From Calditrichota bacterium (GTDB taxonomy: Bacteria > Calditrichota > Calditrichia > RBG-13-44-9 > J042): a stretch of 12,868 bases of DNA. The notes beneath the pieces were generated by a model. The model worked only from the letters and a program-made list of their open reading frames with translations, searched no databases and was not told the DNA's origin. The position numbers were made by a program, and so were the translations under genes. The stretch is from positions 19,914-32,781 of the forward strand of contig JAADJD010000064.1 of the NCBI GenBank assembly GCA_013150955.1. Reading direction: 5' to 3'. Positions 5,769 through 12,815 of this stretch are shown here, piece by piece. Position 1 is the stretch's first letter. Each line of letters starts with the position of its first letter.

Positions 5769-7499
5769 TTACGGTCGGCGTTTACGGGCAAATGCCAGCA
5801 ACTCCTCCGCGGAAAAGGTATTCAGCACATCTTCTTTTCGCAGCCATCCCTTACGGGCAACACCCACTCCGTAACGCACATCGGCCAGCCCTTCAATTCG
5901 GTGCGCATCCGGGCCAATGGCAATCTTCACACCTTTTTCCCGCGCATACTTGCAGTACCGCCAGTCCAGATCCAGCCGGTGGGGATTGGCATTTAACTCG
6001 ATGGCCACACCCAATTCCGCCGCCGCATCGATAACCCGCACCAGATCCACGGGATACCCATCCCGTCCCAGCAACAGTCGTCCCGTGGGATGCCCCAGAA
6101 TGGTGACATACGGATTTTCCATGGCCCGGATCAGGCGTTCCGTTGCTTCTGCTTCGGTCATGTTAAACCGGCTGTGAATGCTGACAATCACAATATCAAA
6201 CGTGGCCAGCACATCGTCGGAATAATCCAAAGAACCATCGGGCAGGATGTCGCACTCGGTGCCTTTTAAAATGCGAAATCCATCCAGGCGGGCATTCACG
6301 GCATCGATTTCGGCATGCTGCTGCTTTACCCGCTCCTCATCCAACCCGTTGGCATAGTAGGTGGCCTTGGAATGATCACACAATACCAGATATTCGAATC
6401 CCATTTGCTGACAGGCACGCGCCAGATCTTCGATGCTGTTCACCCCGTCGCTGTAATTGGAGTGCACATGAATCATTCCCCGCAGGTCATCCATCTCAAT
6501 CAGGCGGGGAATCTGATGTGCCAGCGCGGCTTCAATCTCCCCAAAATTCTCGCGCATTTCCGGGGGAATAAAATCCATCCCCAGCGCATGGAATATCTCA
6601 GCCTCATCCCTGCAGGGAATGTTTTCCTGTCCCCGGAACAACCCGTACTCGTTCATTTTCAATCCCAGGGAATTGGCATATTCCCGCATGGCAATGTTGT
6701 GCTCTTTGGAGCCGGTGAAATGATGCAGCGCATAGGGGAACTGGGCATCGGAAACGATGCGTAAATCGGCATTGATCCCACTCTTCAGCACCACACTGGA
6801 CTTGGTTTCCCCCTTGGCGGTGACCGTTTCCACAGTGGGTAGTGCGGTGAAATGATTCATGATGGCCATGCGATCCTTGTCTTCCGCACTGACCAGAATA
6901 TCAATATCCTTGATGGTTTCCTTCCAGCGGCGCAAACTGCCGGCAATTTGACTGCGAATGACTCCGGGGAAATCCCTGATGGCTTCATAAAGGATTTCCG
7001 CTTCCGCCAGCGCCTCGGAAATGAGATGCCGTTCCTTAAATTTTTTGAGCATCTCGATTCCCTGAAGGATCTTCTCCTGGGTCTTCCGTCCAAAACCGGG
7101 GAGATCCACCAGGCGATTCTCCCGGCAGGCATATTCCAGCTCGCCGACGGTGGTAATGCCCAGTTTTTCCCAGACGGCTTTGATCTTCTTGGGGCCCATC
7201 CCCTGGATTTTTAGCATTTCAATGAGCCCTTCGGGGATGGCCTGTTTAAGTTCTTCATACTCTGGAAGGTGGCCGGTTTCGATTAACTTCTGAATTTTTT
7301 CGGCAATCCCCGATCCAATGCCCTTAATGCTTAAGATTCGCCCCGTTTGAACCAGTTCGGTTAGATCCTCCGAAAGTCCCTCGATGATGCGAGAAGCATT
7401 TTCATAAGCGCGCACTTTAAACGGGTTTTCTCCCTTCAACTCCATCAATACGGCCATTTCGCGCAAAATCTCGGCGATTTGCTTCTTTTCCATTTCCAT
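5769..7499 (-). CDS. polX: Family X DNA polymerase with PHP 3'-5' exonuclease domain
   Basis: This 576-residue enzyme fills short gaps in base-excision and related repair and proofreads through its C-terminal PHP domain. Order of domains: 8-kDa region with helix-hairpin-helix motifs (KGIGSGIAEKI about 59-69, QGMGPKKIK 99-107, PGFGRKTQEKI 134-144); polymerase palm with GSLRR (187-191) and catalytic aspartates D198 and D200 in KDIDIL plus D245 in ADLRIV; FTGSKEHN (261-268) in the thumb; PHP domain from about 340 with H344, H346, D351, H376, E415, H442, H470, D531 and H533, all metal-ligand positions filled. Length matches Bacillus and Deinococcus PolX. The ATG at 7499 has AGAGG 6 bases upstream and is preferred over the ATG two codons later. 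It lies 53 bases after dapF on the same strand, so probably shares its transcript. Confidence 0.97.
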   Translation of the reverse strand: MEMEKKQIAEILREMAVLMELKGENPFKVRAYENASRIIEGLSEDLTELVQTGRILSIKGIGSGIAEKIQKLIETGHLPEYEELKQAIPEGLIEMLKIQGMGPKKIKAVWEKLGITTVGELEYACRENRLVDLPGFGRKTQEKILQGIEMLKKFKERHLISEALAEAEILYEAIRDFPGVIRSQIAGSLRRWKETIKDIDILVSAEDKDRMAIMNHFTALPTVETVTAKGETKSSVVLKSGINADLRIVSDAQFPYALHHFTGSKEHNIAMREYANSLGLKMNEYGLFRGQENIPCRDEAEIFHALGMDFIPPEMRENFGEIEAALAHQIPRLIEMDDLRGMIHVHSNYSDGVNSIEDLARACQQMGFEYLVLCDHSKATYYANGLDEERVKQQHAEIDAVNARLDGFRILKGTECDILPDGSLDYSDDVLATFDIVIVSIHSRFNMTEAEATERLIRAMENPYVTILGHPTGRLLLGRDGYPVDLVRVIDAAAELGVAIELNANPHRLDLDWRYCKYAREKGVKIAIGPDAHRIEGLADVRYGVGVARKGWLRKEDVLNTFSAEELLAFARKRRP

Positions 7500-7552
7500 G
7501 ATGCACCTCTCGTTCTCTCAATTACGGGCACCACCCTTTTCGGGAAATGGCG

Positions 7553-8395
7553 TCAGGCCAGGCCGGATTCCGGCGGTTCAAATGTTTCCCGCTGAAATCT
7601 TCCCTCAAACACCGGTGCCACCGGCCCGGTCAGATAAAGCGTATCCGAATTCGCTTCCCAGTCGACCGTCAGGGTGCCACCGGGATACTCCACCACCACG
7701 GGAGATGCCCACCCCAATTTCTCGCGAGCAAACACGCCACAGGCCACCGCTCCGGTGCCACAGGAGAGGGTCTCATCTTCCACCCCCCGCTCATACGTGC
7801 GCACCTTAAACACTCCTCCCCGCTCCACACGGACAAAATTCACATTGGTTCCCATGGGCTTGAATGCGGGATGATAGCGATAGCGAGGCGCAATGTTCAT
7901 GATGTCCCTGTAGGTCATTTCCCGATCTGTCAGCAGCACCAGATGAGGTACTCCCGCCTCCACCCAGATACCATCGCGGAAATCGTTCTGAATGACGTCC
8001 TTCAGCTCCACAGCGGGTGTTAAGTGCCGATAAGGCTGCATGGTTAGCCGGATCACCCGATCGGAGACAAATTCCCCCCGATAAATCCTGCCGGCAATCT
8101 CGAAGGTAATGTCCTGCCGCGGCACCAATCCCAGCTGATGGGCAAAATAAATGGCACAGCGGGAACCATTGCCGCACATATCGGCCGGACTCCCATCGGG
8201 ATTAAAGAAACGCATGCGAAAGTGGGTACGCTCGCCCGCCTCGATCAGGATTAACCCATCGGAACCGATGCCGAATCGACGGCTGCAGATATTCTGGAAA
8301 AGAAGGGTTTCGTCTCCCCGAAAGATGCCGGTGCGATTGTCAATGATAACAAAATCGTTACCGGCACCGTGCATTTTCACAAAATTTATCCACAC
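7553..8395 (-). CDS. dapF: Diaminopimelate epimerase
   Basis: DapF interconverts LL- and meso-diaminopimelate, giving the precursor for lysine and for meso-DAP peptidoglycan. The 280-residue protein shows KMHGAGNDFV (7-16), the catalytic pair C74 in MCGNGSRC and C212 in SCGTGA, GSDG at 44-47, and TNVNFV at 183-188, all as expected for a PLP-independent two-base epimerase. It starts at GTG (8395); a GAGGAGGA ribosome binding site ends 7 bases before it. Upstream is the Ig-like lipoprotein gene (stop at 8479), and downstream is polX, all on one strand. No other lysine-pathway gene is nearby. The C-terminal residues after GRFQRET are a little longer than the core fold needs. Confidence 0.97.
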   Translation of the reverse strand: MWINFVKMHGAGNDFVIIDNRTGIFRGDETLLFQNICSRRFGIGSDGLILIEAGERTHFRMRFFNPDGSPADMCGNGSRCAIYFAHQLGLVPRQDITFEIAGRIYRGEFVSDRVIRLTMQPYRHLTPAVELKDVIQNDFRDGIWVEAGVPHLVLLTDREMTYRDIMNIAPRYRYHPAFKPMGTNVNFVRVERGGVFKVRTYERGVEDETLSCGTGAVACGVFAREKLGWASPVVVEYPGGTLTVDWEANSDTLYLTGPVAPVFEGRFQRETFEPPESGLA

Positions 8396-8402
8396 GATGG
8401 AT

Positions 8403-8410
8403 TCCTCCTC
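8403..8410 (-). promoter_or_regulatory. Ribosome binding site for the GTG start of dapF
   Basis: The minus strand reads GAGGAGGA, ending 7 bases before GTG at 8395. It decides for the GTG over the internal ATG seven codons later, which would delete the conserved N-terminal strand before MHGAGNDF. Confidence 0.85.
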
Positions 8411-8478
8411 TTTACCATGATTTCTGAAACGTTCAAACCTGTTTCGTCATTGGCGGTTGGCCGTTGCGACCACCCGAA

Positions 8479-10179
8479 TCATTTCCCGAAACGAATCTCG
8501 ATGCCCTGCGTTGTCCAGCGCTTGCGCACTTTCACCGTATCGGGGAACCAGACAAACGGTTCGGCAAACTGAAAGGGGCGGGTGCTCCCCCCATCCAGCC
8601 GCTGATTGCGATTGCGATCAACAAACGCCCGCAGCCGATATTTTCCATCGGGCAAAAAGGGAATCATAAACTGACCGTTTCTGGCCTCCACCGCATCCAG
8701 GCGCCGCTGCTCGGACAGGGAGAAGACCTCCACCCAGACGGGATAGGTTTTCAACGAATCCACGACCTGAACGGTACCCTCGATTTCTCCCAGTTCGGCC
8801 CAATCCCAGGTTTGAAAGGTCATCACCAGAATCGAGTCCCCGAAAGCCCGTCCATCAATGGTTTTGAACCGTGCCAGATTCAGAAAGATTCGGTAGGTGG
8901 CATTTTTTTTCAACAGGGAACGGGGACGAAAGCGGGGCATCAACCAGGACGACCAATCCCATTCGCCGGGCACGACCACACTGTCGGCATCCAGTAGCTG
9001 AAAACCGGCACGGACACTGGCCGTATCCAGGGGAATGTTCGCCTGAAACCAGATGGCGGTGCGGTAACTGACGTTGCGTGCACCATCTGTTGGAAAATAC
9101 CGAACAATCCCTGGCTGCACGGTGTCCGGCACACCACTTCCGGTAAACGCAAATTGCAGGGTGTCTTGGGGCAGGGCATTCCCCACGCTGTCCTGAACGC
9201 CCCACAGCCATCCCACATAATGCCGTTTTTGCTGGGGAGCGGTGTACAGGAGCAATTCCCGGGGGACGTCGGGGTGAGGGGCAAAATATCGCACTTTCAG
9301 AGGCGTGCCGGTCAGCGAATCCTGAATGCTGACACCAGCTCCTCTGGCCAGTTGAATGCCTTCGCGGAAAATCAGCTTCACCAGCTGGCGATTCACGGTA
9401 GCGACGCGGACGAATGCAGGGGGCAGGGTATCTTCCCGGATAAGATAAAAGTACACCCGATCCACTTCCGTCCGAAGGCTGTCCAGCGTGACCGGATAGG
9501 GTGGAATCCCGATGCGATCCTGCATGGGAGTATATCGCCCATCCCCATTCTGGTCTTCCAGGGCGATAACCAGGTAGGTACCGGATTTTAAGTAGCTCAA
9601 CCGAAAGGCACCGGTCTCATCGGGCTGTGTGAAATACGGTGCGGCCCGTTCAAAAAACGGCAGGGAATCGGGCCCGGCCCAGCCGGGATACGCATAAATA
9701 AACCCATTGCGAAACGGCGAGGTAAACACCCGCCCCGAAATGACTCCCCGATCGATATACTCCCCGGTGGAAAATGCCAGCACATAGGGCGCTTTTAACG
9801 CATTACCGCGCAAATCCTGAATCCCGGTTCCCAGAATGACCACGTAGGTTTGATCCGGTAGCAGGGCCTGAGGCAGCTTCAGGCGCAGGGTCTTGCTTCC
9901 CTTCCATTGCCACTGCAGTTCGCCTTCCATGCGGGGGATGATCCAGACCTGATCGGCGAAGGTGGCTTTGTTGACGGCTTCATCGAATTGAAATTCAATA
10001 TAGGGCAATTCAGTAATTCCGGTGGAGTCGGGATGGGGGAAGGTGGCCACCACACGGGGCGGCGATTTGTCTTCCGGCCCACCACCGGGCGCCACTTTAT
10101 AAGCACAGGCCATCCAGTTCAGCAGGGCGATCAGTGCCAGCATCGGCAACACCATTCGGGGAAACCCACCACAAGCCAT
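8479..10179 (-). CDS. Ig-like (Big_5/SbsA-type) domain lipoprotein
   Basis: A 566-residue predicted lipoprotein, numbered from the ATG at 10179. A hydrophobic signal (9-24) leads to C25 within NWMAC, then A-Y-K-V-A-P-G-G-G-P-E-D-K-S-P-P, the linker typical of this FCB family. Domain 1, about 38-138, is a Big_5-type Ig fold (PRVVATFPHPDSTGI ... LAFSTG). A carboxypeptidase-regulatory-like beta-sandwich follows, with the Ca-loop-like D209-x-N211-x-D213-G. A second Ig-like domain spans about 355-457 (YFPTDGARNVS ... MTFQT), and the C-terminus has another CarboxypepD_reg-like sandwich with D521-x-N523-x-N525...D529. Members are envelope proteins of unknown role. Start uncertain: ATGs at 10215 and 10155 and a TTG at 10185 (GGGAAGG 5 bases before) are alternatives. 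Tryptophan at -3 of the lipobox is unusual. It is the first gene of the lipoprotein-dapF-polX run. Confidence 0.85.
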   Translation of the reverse strand: MACGGFPRMVLPMLALIALLNWMACAYKVAPGGGPEDKSPPRVVATFPHPDSTGITELPYIEFQFDEAVNKATFADQVWIIPRMEGELQWQWKGSKTLRLKLPQALLPDQTYVVILGTGIQDLRGNALKAPYVLAFSTGEYIDRGVISGRVFTSPFRNGFIYAYPGWAGPDSLPFFERAAPYFTQPDETGAFRLSYLKSGTYLVIALEDQNGDGRYTPMQDRIGIPPYPVTLDSLRTEVDRVYFYLIREDTLPPAFVRVATVNRQLVKLIFREGIQLARGAGVSIQDSLTGTPLKVRYFAPHPDVPRELLLYTAPQQKRHYVGWLWGVQDSVGNALPQDTLQFAFTGSGVPDTVQPGIVRYFPTDGARNVSYRTAIWFQANIPLDTASVRAGFQLLDADSVVVPGEWDWSSWLMPRFRPRSLLKKNATYRIFLNLARFKTIDGRAFGDSILVMTFQTWDWAELGEIEGTVQVVDSLKTYPVWVEVFSLSEQRRLDAVEARNGQFMIPFLPDGKYRLRAFVDRNRNQRLDGGSTRPFQFAEPFVWFPDTVKVRKRWTTQGIEIRFGK

Positions 10180-10379
10180 AGCCAATTTTACCTTCCCGTC
10201 AGATCCATGAAACATGCAAAATTAGAGGCGATTCCCCTAAAACACAAGACCGGAGAAATTCCTTTATCCCAAATAATGGGTTAACCACGAACCACACGAA
10301 TGAATTCGAAAATAATCAACAAAATAGCGAATATATCCGGGAAAAACATTTTCATCCAGGTAGAATCAAGTGCATTTTA

Positions 10380-10388
10380 TTATTTTTA
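10380..10388 (+). repeat. Left copy of 9-bp target-site duplication
   Basis: TTATTTTTA, repeated exactly at 10606-10614. The uninterrupted relative has it once (complement of 5494-5502). Confidence 0.85.
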
Positions 10389-10413
10389 CCCGTTGTGCTA
10401 ATTAGACAACCCA

Positions 10414-10429
10414 AACCGTTGAAACGGTT
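10414..10429 (+). repeat. Hairpin 1 of the insertion
   Basis: AACCGTT-GA-AACGGTT, a perfect 7-bp inverted repeat with two central bases. Hairpin 4 at the other end has the same arms. Confidence 0.85.
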
Positions 10430-10459
10430 CTGAAAATTATTGTTACTATAGAAGTTGTC

Positions 10460-10479
10460 CACACAGATAAATCTGGGTG
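10460..10479 (+). repeat. Hairpin 2 of the insertion
   Basis: CACACAGAT-AA-ATCTGGGTG, a 9-bp stem with one A/G mismatch, followed by the TTAATGAATAAG spacer. Its sequence differs from hairpins 1, 3 and 4 but the geometry is the same. Confidence 0.7.
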
Positions 10480-10503
10480 TTAATGAATAAGAATTCCTAT
10501 TAA

Positions 10504-10523
10504 CTCCTGGCTTCAGCCAGGAG
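10504..10523 (+). repeat. Hairpin 3 of the insertion
   Basis: CTCCTGGCT-TC-AGCCAGGAG, a perfect 9-bp stem and the most stable and GC-rich of the four. Confidence 0.85.
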
Positions 10524-10550
10524 AGAAAATAACGTAACCGATTGATGATT

Positions 10551-10566
10551 AACCGTTTTAACGGTT
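10551..10566 (+). repeat. Hairpin 4 of the insertion
   Basis: AACCGTT-TT-AACGGTT, followed by TTTTC. Stem arms are identical to hairpin 1, and both lie near the element ends. As RNA it would resemble a weak intrinsic terminator on the plus strand. Confidence 0.8.
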
Positions 10567-10605
10567 TTTCTAAATACCTGCTTTATCCTGAATTAGCACA
10601 ATGGG

Positions 10606-10614
10606 TTATTTTTA
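10606..10614 (+). repeat. Right copy of 9-bp target-site duplication
   Basis: TTATTTTTA, identical to 10380-10388 and directly abutting the right inverted repeat. Confidence 0.85.
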
Positions 10615-10686
10615 TTTGTGTTAATTCGTGCAATTCGTGGTTTAAAGCATAATTTGGGTTAATGGATTCGTGAAATCCGTGTTTTC

Positions 10687-10854
10687 ATGTTTGATGGGGG
10701 AAATTATCCGTGGCACAATTTCGAGCAACCTTCCTCAAAAGTTCATGCGTTCACACCGGGGGAGATTTCACGGAACGGGCCGGAGGAGCAACTCTCATCA
10801 GCGGAACTGGCATTCTCTTCCTTAAGCCTTGCGCGGGTGGATTCGACAATGTAA
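10687..10854 (+). other. Unexplained GC-richer block upstream of nadE, with a possible 55-codon frame
   Basis: Between the repeat element and nadE is a block that is clearly richer in G and C than the flanking repeats. It can be read as a 55-codon frame from ATG at 10687 to TAA at 10852-10854, beginning MFDGGNYPWHNFEQ and ending SLARVDSTM. No ribosome binding site precedes that ATG, and I recognise no domain, so a coding role is doubtful. It may equally be a leader RNA for nadE, a decayed gene end, or part of another dispersed repeat. From 10855 to 10889 lies the nadE ribosome binding site region. Confidence 0.25.
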
Positions 10855-10889
10855 CTTCAAAAGAAAAATGAAATTTAAGGATTGTTCTC

Positions 10890-12668
10890 ATGAGACGCTT
10901 ACGCCTGGCCCTGGCTCAGATCAATCCCACCGTGGGAGATCTGGAAGGCAATTTCAAAAAAATTGTGGAATACGTGGAGAAAGCCCTGGACGTTCAGGCC
11001 GACATCGTCGCCTTCCCGGAAATGGTCATTCCCGGTTATCCCCCCGAAGACCTGCTCCTGAAGCCCGAATTCATTGATGATAACCTGGATTACCTGCATC
11101 AGTTGCTGCCGTATAGCAAGGACATCACCATCATTGTGGGTTTTGTGGATCGCAAGGACGACATTTTCAATGCTGCCGGGGTATTGCACAACGGGGTGCT
11201 GGCCGGGGTTTATCATAAACACTTTTTACCGAACTACGGCGTGTTTGATGAAGACCGCTATTTCCAGGCGGGTACGGAACTCCCGGTTTTCCTGTATCAG
11301 GACGTCCACCTGGGCATCAACATCTGCGAGGACATCTGGTACCCCGGGGGCCCCACCCGGGATCAGGCCCTTTACGGCAATGCAGAAATTGTGATCAATA
11401 TTTCCGCCTCGCCGTACGTGGTGGGCAAGGGAGAGAATCGGTTTCGCATGATGGCGGTGCGGGCGGAAGACAATGACGTCATCGTGGCCTATGTGAATCT
11501 GGTGGGCGGCCAGGACGAGCTGGTGTTCGATGGCAACAGCTTTATCATTTCCGAAGAAGGGGATCTCATTGCTCACGCACCACCCTTTGAGGAAGCCCTG
11601 ATCGTTGCCGATTTGCACCCGGACAATGTCTTCAATCGCCGGTTACACGACCCCCGCCGTCGAAAGGAAAAACTGTTCATCCCGGAAGACAAAATCATCC
11701 GCCAGATTCCCTTACCCCCTCGGGGCCAGCAGACATCGAACAAAAAGCCAGCCATCGAAACCGTCAGGGCGCCATTTCCGGAAAAAACGGCCGAAGTGTA
11801 CGAAGCGCTGAAGCTGGGATTGCGAGACTACGTCCGCAAAAACCGATTTGAGAAGGTCATTCTGGGAATCTCCGGGGGCATCGATTCCGCCCTGGTGGCC
11901 ACGATTGCGGTGGATGCCCTGGGAAAGGAAAATGTGGTGGGCGTATTAATGCCCAGCGAATTTACCAGTCAACAAAGCCTGACCGACGCCCGGGAGTTGA
12001 TCAACAATCTGGGAATTGCCCATTACGAAATTTCGATCACCCCGCTGTACAAGGCATTTCTGGAACAGCTGCAACCATATTTCAAAGATCTGCCGATGGA
12101 CATCACCGAGGAGAACCTGCAGGCCCGCATTCGGGGGAACCTGCTGATGGCCCTGTCCAACAAATTTGGCTGGCTGGTACTGTCCACCGGTAACAAAAGT
12201 GAAATCAGTGTGGGCTACTGCACGCTGTATGGGGACATGGTGGGCGGATTTTCGGTGATAAAGGATGTGCCCAAAATGATGGTGTACGAACTGGCTCGTT
12301 ATCGCAATCGAGTGGCCGGGCGGAACCTCATTCCGGAATCCATTTTAACCAAACCGCCCTCGGCGGAACTGCGGCCGGGACAAAAAGACACCGATGCCCT
12401 GCCGCCGTACGAGATTCTGGATCCCATCATGCAGGCCTACGTGGAACGCGACCTGTCCTACGAGGAGATTATCAGTCAGGGATTCGATCCCAAAATTGTT
12501 CAACAGGTCATTCGGCTGGTGGACGGCAACGAATACAAGCGTCGGCAGGGAGCGCCGGGGATAAAGATCACCCATCGGGCATTCGGAAAGGATCGACGGT
12601 TCCCGATCACCAATCGCTACAATCCATTTGAAGAATACCAGAACGGGGCACGCAACCGGAAGAAATAA
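10890..12668 (+). CDS. nadE: Glutamine-dependent NAD+ synthetase
   Basis: NadE converts deamido-NAD+ to NAD+ with ATP, using ammonia channelled from glutamine. The 592-residue protein has an N-terminal nitrilase-type amidase domain (about 1-265) with the triad E44 (FPEMVIPGY), K110 (YHKHFLPNYGVFDE) and C146 (INICEDIW), so it can use glutamine. The C-terminal synthetase domain (about 295-575) carries the PP-loop S328-G-G-I-D332-S333, STGNKSE at 432-438, YGDMVGGF at 447-454 and KPPSAELRPGQKD at 488-500, the substrate and ATP loops. Both active sites look intact. AAGGA at 10877-10881 lies 8 bases before the ATG. It is a single-gene unit with no NAD-pathway neighbour. The last dozen residues (EEYQNGARNRKK) are a basic tail. 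No clear intrinsic terminator follows. Confidence 0.97.
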   Translation: MRRLRLALAQINPTVGDLEGNFKKIVEYVEKALDVQADIVAFPEMVIPGYPPEDLLLKPEFIDDNLDYLHQLLPYSKDITIIVGFVDRKDDIFNAAGVLHNGVLAGVYHKHFLPNYGVFDEDRYFQAGTELPVFLYQDVHLGINICEDIWYPGGPTRDQALYGNAEIVINISASPYVVGKGENRFRMMAVRAEDNDVIVAYVNLVGGQDELVFDGNSFIISEEGDLIAHAPPFEEALIVADLHPDNVFNRRLHDPRRRKEKLFIPEDKIIRQIPLPPRGQQTSNKKPAIETVRAPFPEKTAEVYEALKLGLRDYVRKNRFEKVILGISGGIDSALVATIAVDALGKENVVGVLMPSEFTSQQSLTDARELINNLGIAHYEISITPLYKAFLEQLQPYFKDLPMDITEENLQARIRGNLLMALSNKFGWLVLSTGNKSEISVGYCTLYGDMVGGFSVIKDVPKMMVYELARYRNRVAGRNLIPESILTKPPSAELRPGQKDTDALPPYEILDPIMQAYVERDLSYEEIISQGFDPKIVQQVIRLVDGNEYKRRQGAPGIKITHRAFGKDRRFPITNRYNPFEEYQNGARNRKK

Positions 12669-12702
12669 GGCATCCATTCAGGCAGATATCCACTTATAAG
12701 AC

Positions 12703-12775
12703 GGTGTTATTATTTGTGTTATTTCGTGGTCTTCGGGGTTATTTCCCTTGAAGGTGGGTTAAACCCAAATCATGC
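12703..12775 (+). repeat. Degenerate remnant of the dispersed element
   Basis: Downstream of nadE, TTATTTGTGTTATTTCGTGG (12711-12730) resembles the right part of the copy ending at 10660, with about nine bases missing. CCCAAATCATGC at 12764-12775 matches the element's outer terminus but in the opposite orientation. The region appears to be an old, rearranged copy. No gene is seen in 12669-12868. Confidence 0.45.
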
Positions 12776-12784
12776 ACCCCGAGT

Positions 12785-12815
12785 TTGACAGCAAAATTTT
12801 GCTAAGCCTTGTAAT
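12785..12815 (+). promoter_or_regulatory. Promoter-like sequence with long spacer and internal palindrome
   Basis: A perfect TTGACA (12785-12790) is followed 19 bases later by TGTAAT (12810-12815), five of six for a -10 box. AGCAAAATTTTGCT, a perfect 14-bp palindrome, occupies 12790-12803 within the spacer. A 19-bp spacer with dyad symmetry is the layout of promoters controlled by MerR-family activators. The gene it would serve lies beyond the right edge, so this is tentative. Confidence 0.3.

Larger units (their letters stand above)
10389..10605 (+). mobile_element. 217-bp non-autonomous insertion with terminal inverted repeats
   Basis: The insert begins CCCGTTGTGCTAATT (10389-10403) and ends with the complement of CCCATTGTGCTAATT (10591-10605), inverted repeats matching at 14 of 15 positions. 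It is flanked by perfect 9-bp direct repeats, TTATTTTTA. The same locus without the insert is visible in the paralogous element at 5494-5502, where the nonamer occurs once. The insert has no substantial open frame and contains four short hairpins (10414-10429, 10460-10479, 10504-10523, 10551-10566). This is what a MITE-like element moved in trans by a DDE transposase looks like; 9-bp duplications are made by several insertion-sequence families, so I do not assign one. Confidence 0.85.
10268..10660 (-). mobile_element. Copy of the ~165-bp dispersed element, split by an insertion
   Basis: The two halves, 10268-10388 and 10606-10660, together make one full element, oriented opposite to the copy at 5453-5615. 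The termini are inverted repeats: CCCAAATAATG then GTTAACCACGAA on the left, and the complement of TTCGTGGTTTAAAGCATAATTTGGG on the right. The left half matches the reverse complement of 5501-5604 at almost every base, including the AATAGCGAATATATCCGGGAAA-type core. A 217-bp sequence interrupts it (next entry). Short upstream sequence 10180-10267 shows no gene. Confidence 0.8.

Noticed and set aside
10839-10847. GGATTCGAC, resembling the conserved 5' segment of tmRNA
   Set aside because: nadE begins about 40 bases downstream, leaving no room for a tmRNA, and no acceptor-stem partner or tag frame is present.
10661-10889. NAD+-sensing riboswitch upstream of nadE
   Set aside because: I could not find the expected conserved bulges and stems of the described NAD+ riboswitch classes; a covariance-model search would be needed to revisit this.
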